From NCBI GenBank assembly GCA_002317225.1, contig DCIW01000169.1:515-7490 (forward strand): a DNA stretch of 6,976 nt, written 5' to 3'. Below the pieces are notes generated by a model. It did no database searches, had not been told where the DNA came from, and saw nothing but the letters and a program-made list of their open reading frames with translations. Shown here piece by piece: positions 5,784 through 6,976 of the stretch. The first letter of the stretch is position 1. Each line of letters starts with the position of its first letter. Source of the stretch: Prevotellaceae bacterium UBA1716. GTDB taxonomy: Bacteria; Bacteroidota; Bacteroidia; Bacteroidales; Bacteroidaceae. The translations under genes and the position numbers were made by a program.

Positions 5784-6976
5784 ATGAAAAAGATATTTGC
5801 TATTATTGCAGCAATTCTTCTTTTGCCTGTAGCAGCTTCTGCTTGTACCAATGTCATTGTTGGCAAGAAAGCGAGTGCTGATGGTTCTGTATTTGTAAGT
5901 TATAGTGCAGACTCATACGGTATGTATGGTAACATCTACAATTATCGTGGTGGCACACATGCTGCTGGTGAGATGCGTAAGATATATGATTGGGATTCAA
6001 ACAAATATATGGGCGAAATTCCAGAGGCTGCTCGCACTTACAATGTGGTTGGACAGATGAATGAAAACCAAGTTAGTATCACTGAAACCACTTTCGGAGG
6101 TCGTGAAGAACTCTTTAAGGTGGAAGGAATGATTGACTATGGTTCGCTCATCTATATCGGTCTTGAGCGTGCAACATCTGCTCGTGATGCAATCAATATC
6201 ATGACTTCGCTTGTTGACAAATACGGTTATGCTTCTGAAGGCGAGTCTTTCTCAATCGCTGATAAGAACGAGGCTTGGATTCTTGAAATGATTGGTAAAG
6301 GTCCTGGTGAGAAAGGTGCTGTTTGGGTGGCAGTTCGCATTCCTGATGATTGCGTAAGTTGCCATGCTAACCAAAGCCGTATCACTAAGTTTTCTCAATA
6401 TAAGAAAGGTGAAGTGCTTTATTCAAAGGACGTAATCAAGTTTGCTCGTGCCAAGGGTTACTTCTCTGGTAAGGATAAGGACTTCTCTTTCCGTGATGCT
6501 TACAACCCACTCGATTTCAGTGGTGTACGTTATTGTGACGCTCGTGCTTGGAGCATCTTCAACCGTCTTTGTGATGGTATGGACAAGTATATCGAATATG
6601 CTAAGGGTAATGACCTCAAGGGCGAAATGCCTCTCTTCATGAAACCAAAGAAACCTGTCACTCTTGAAGATGTGATGGGTTGTATGCGTGACCATTATGA
6701 GGGTACACCTCTTGATATACAGAACGAGATTGGTGCTGGTCCTTACAATATGCCTTACCGCCCTACTCCACTCTCATTTGAGGTTGATGGAAAGAAGTAT
6801 TTCAACGAACGTCCTGTATCTACACAGCAGACAAGTTTTTGTTTTGTTGGTCAAATGCGTTCAGAACTTCCTGACTTCGTAGGTGGTATTGCTTGGGTAA
6901 CTAATGACGACCCTAACATGGCTCCTTTCGTGCCTCTCTATTGCGGCATCACAGAAGTTCCTAAGTGCTTCCAGCG
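5784..6976 (+). CDS. Secreted C69-family dipeptidase (PepD-like Ntn hydrolase), 3' end missing
   Basis: This is a cysteine peptidase of family C69 (Pfam peptidase_C69), which splits short peptides, chiefly dipeptides. In the family an N-terminal cysteine is the nucleophile of an Ntn-hydrolase fold. The 397 codons present cover the first three quarters or so; family members of this type are about 530-550 residues. Residues 1-20 are a signal peptide ending ASA, so cleavage would leave Cys21 as the first residue, in CTNVIVGKKASADGSV (21-36), the conserved N-terminal block. Other family blocks: EAWILEMIGKGPGEKGAVWVAVRIPDD (163-189), HANQSRI (194-200), DARAWSIFNRL (252-262), DVMGCMRDHYEGTP (296-309) and RPVSTQQTSF (343-352). 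The export signal places it in the periplasm or outside. GGAAA at 5771-5775 is a weak ribosome-binding candidate, 8 bases before the ATG. It probably has its own promoter after the hairpin, though only an imperfect -7 (TACTTTAG, 5757-5764) is visible. It could supply amino acids from peptides. Confidence 0.92.
   Translation, partial: MKKIFAIIAAILLLPVAASACTNVIVGKKASADGSVFVSYSADSYGMYGNIYNYRGGTHAAGEMRKIYDWDSNKYMGEIPEAARTYNVVGQMNENQVSITETTFGGREELFKVEGMIDYGSLIYIGLERATSARDAINIMTSLVDKYGYASEGESFSIADKNEAWILEMIGKGPGEKGAVWVAVRIPDDCVSCHANQSRITKFSQYKKGEVLYSKDVIKFARAKGYFSGKDKDFSFRDAYNPLDFSGVRYCDARAWSIFNRLCDGMDKYIEYAKGNDLKGEMPLFMKPKKPVTLEDVMGCMRDHYEGTPLDIQNEIGAGPYNMPYRPTPLSFEVDGKKYFNERPVSTQQTSFCFVGQMRSELPDFVGGIAWVTNDDPNMAPFVPLYCGITEVPKCFQ

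Noticed and set aside
2635..6976. A single functional operon from cstA to the dipeptidase
   Set aside because: The genes share a strand, but a hairpin separates nadC from the dipeptidase, products belong to unrelated processes, and codon style changes after the small membrane gene; only the cstA-small gene coupling is well supported.

Overview
The window looks like an ordinary chromosomal segment of a Bacteroidales bacterium, most likely a Prevotella-type member. The reasons are Bacteroidota-style promoters (a -7 element of the form TAnnTTTG with an upstream TTTG), almost no Shine-Dalgarno sites, exported proteins whose signal peptides end in AxAQ-like sites, and the gene families present. 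The genus is an inference from codon style and base composition and was not tested.

Left part, minus strand (1-2537). A putative two-gene unit reads right to left. It starts with an exported GHL10/DUF187 glycoside-hydrolase-like protein (924-2537, DigH/YngK superfamily) that has a lysine-rich C-terminal tail. A 57-bp spacer follows, holding two 11-bp direct repeats and a small hairpin. Next is an FHS-family (FucP/NagP-like) sugar:proton symporter, cut by the window edge. The pair suggests glycan cleavage in the envelope followed by sugar uptake, possibly from peptidoglycan.

Middle (2538-2634). A 97-bp divergent intergenic region carries two interleaved Bacteroidota promoters, one for each direction.

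Right part, plus strand (2635-6976). In order: a short-form CstA carbon-starvation transporter; an overlapping 63-codon two-helix membrane protein; a small outer-membrane beta-barrel; nadC (NAD biosynthesis), preceded by four 7-bp tandem repeats; a GC-rich hairpin that may be a terminator or a dispersed palindrome; and a secreted C69-family dipeptidase, truncated by the window end. CstA (peptide/pyruvate-type uptake) and the dipeptidase could both serve peptide use, but nadC and the barrel have no clear link to them, so this is probably a neighbourhood and not a dedicated pathway.

I see no mobile element, CRISPR array, RNA gene or defence island, and I found no convincing new multi-gene system. 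The least explained items are the small membrane protein fused by overlap to cstA, the interleaved divergent promoters, and the short repeats and hairpins in the spacers. No intergenic gap exceeds 100 bp.
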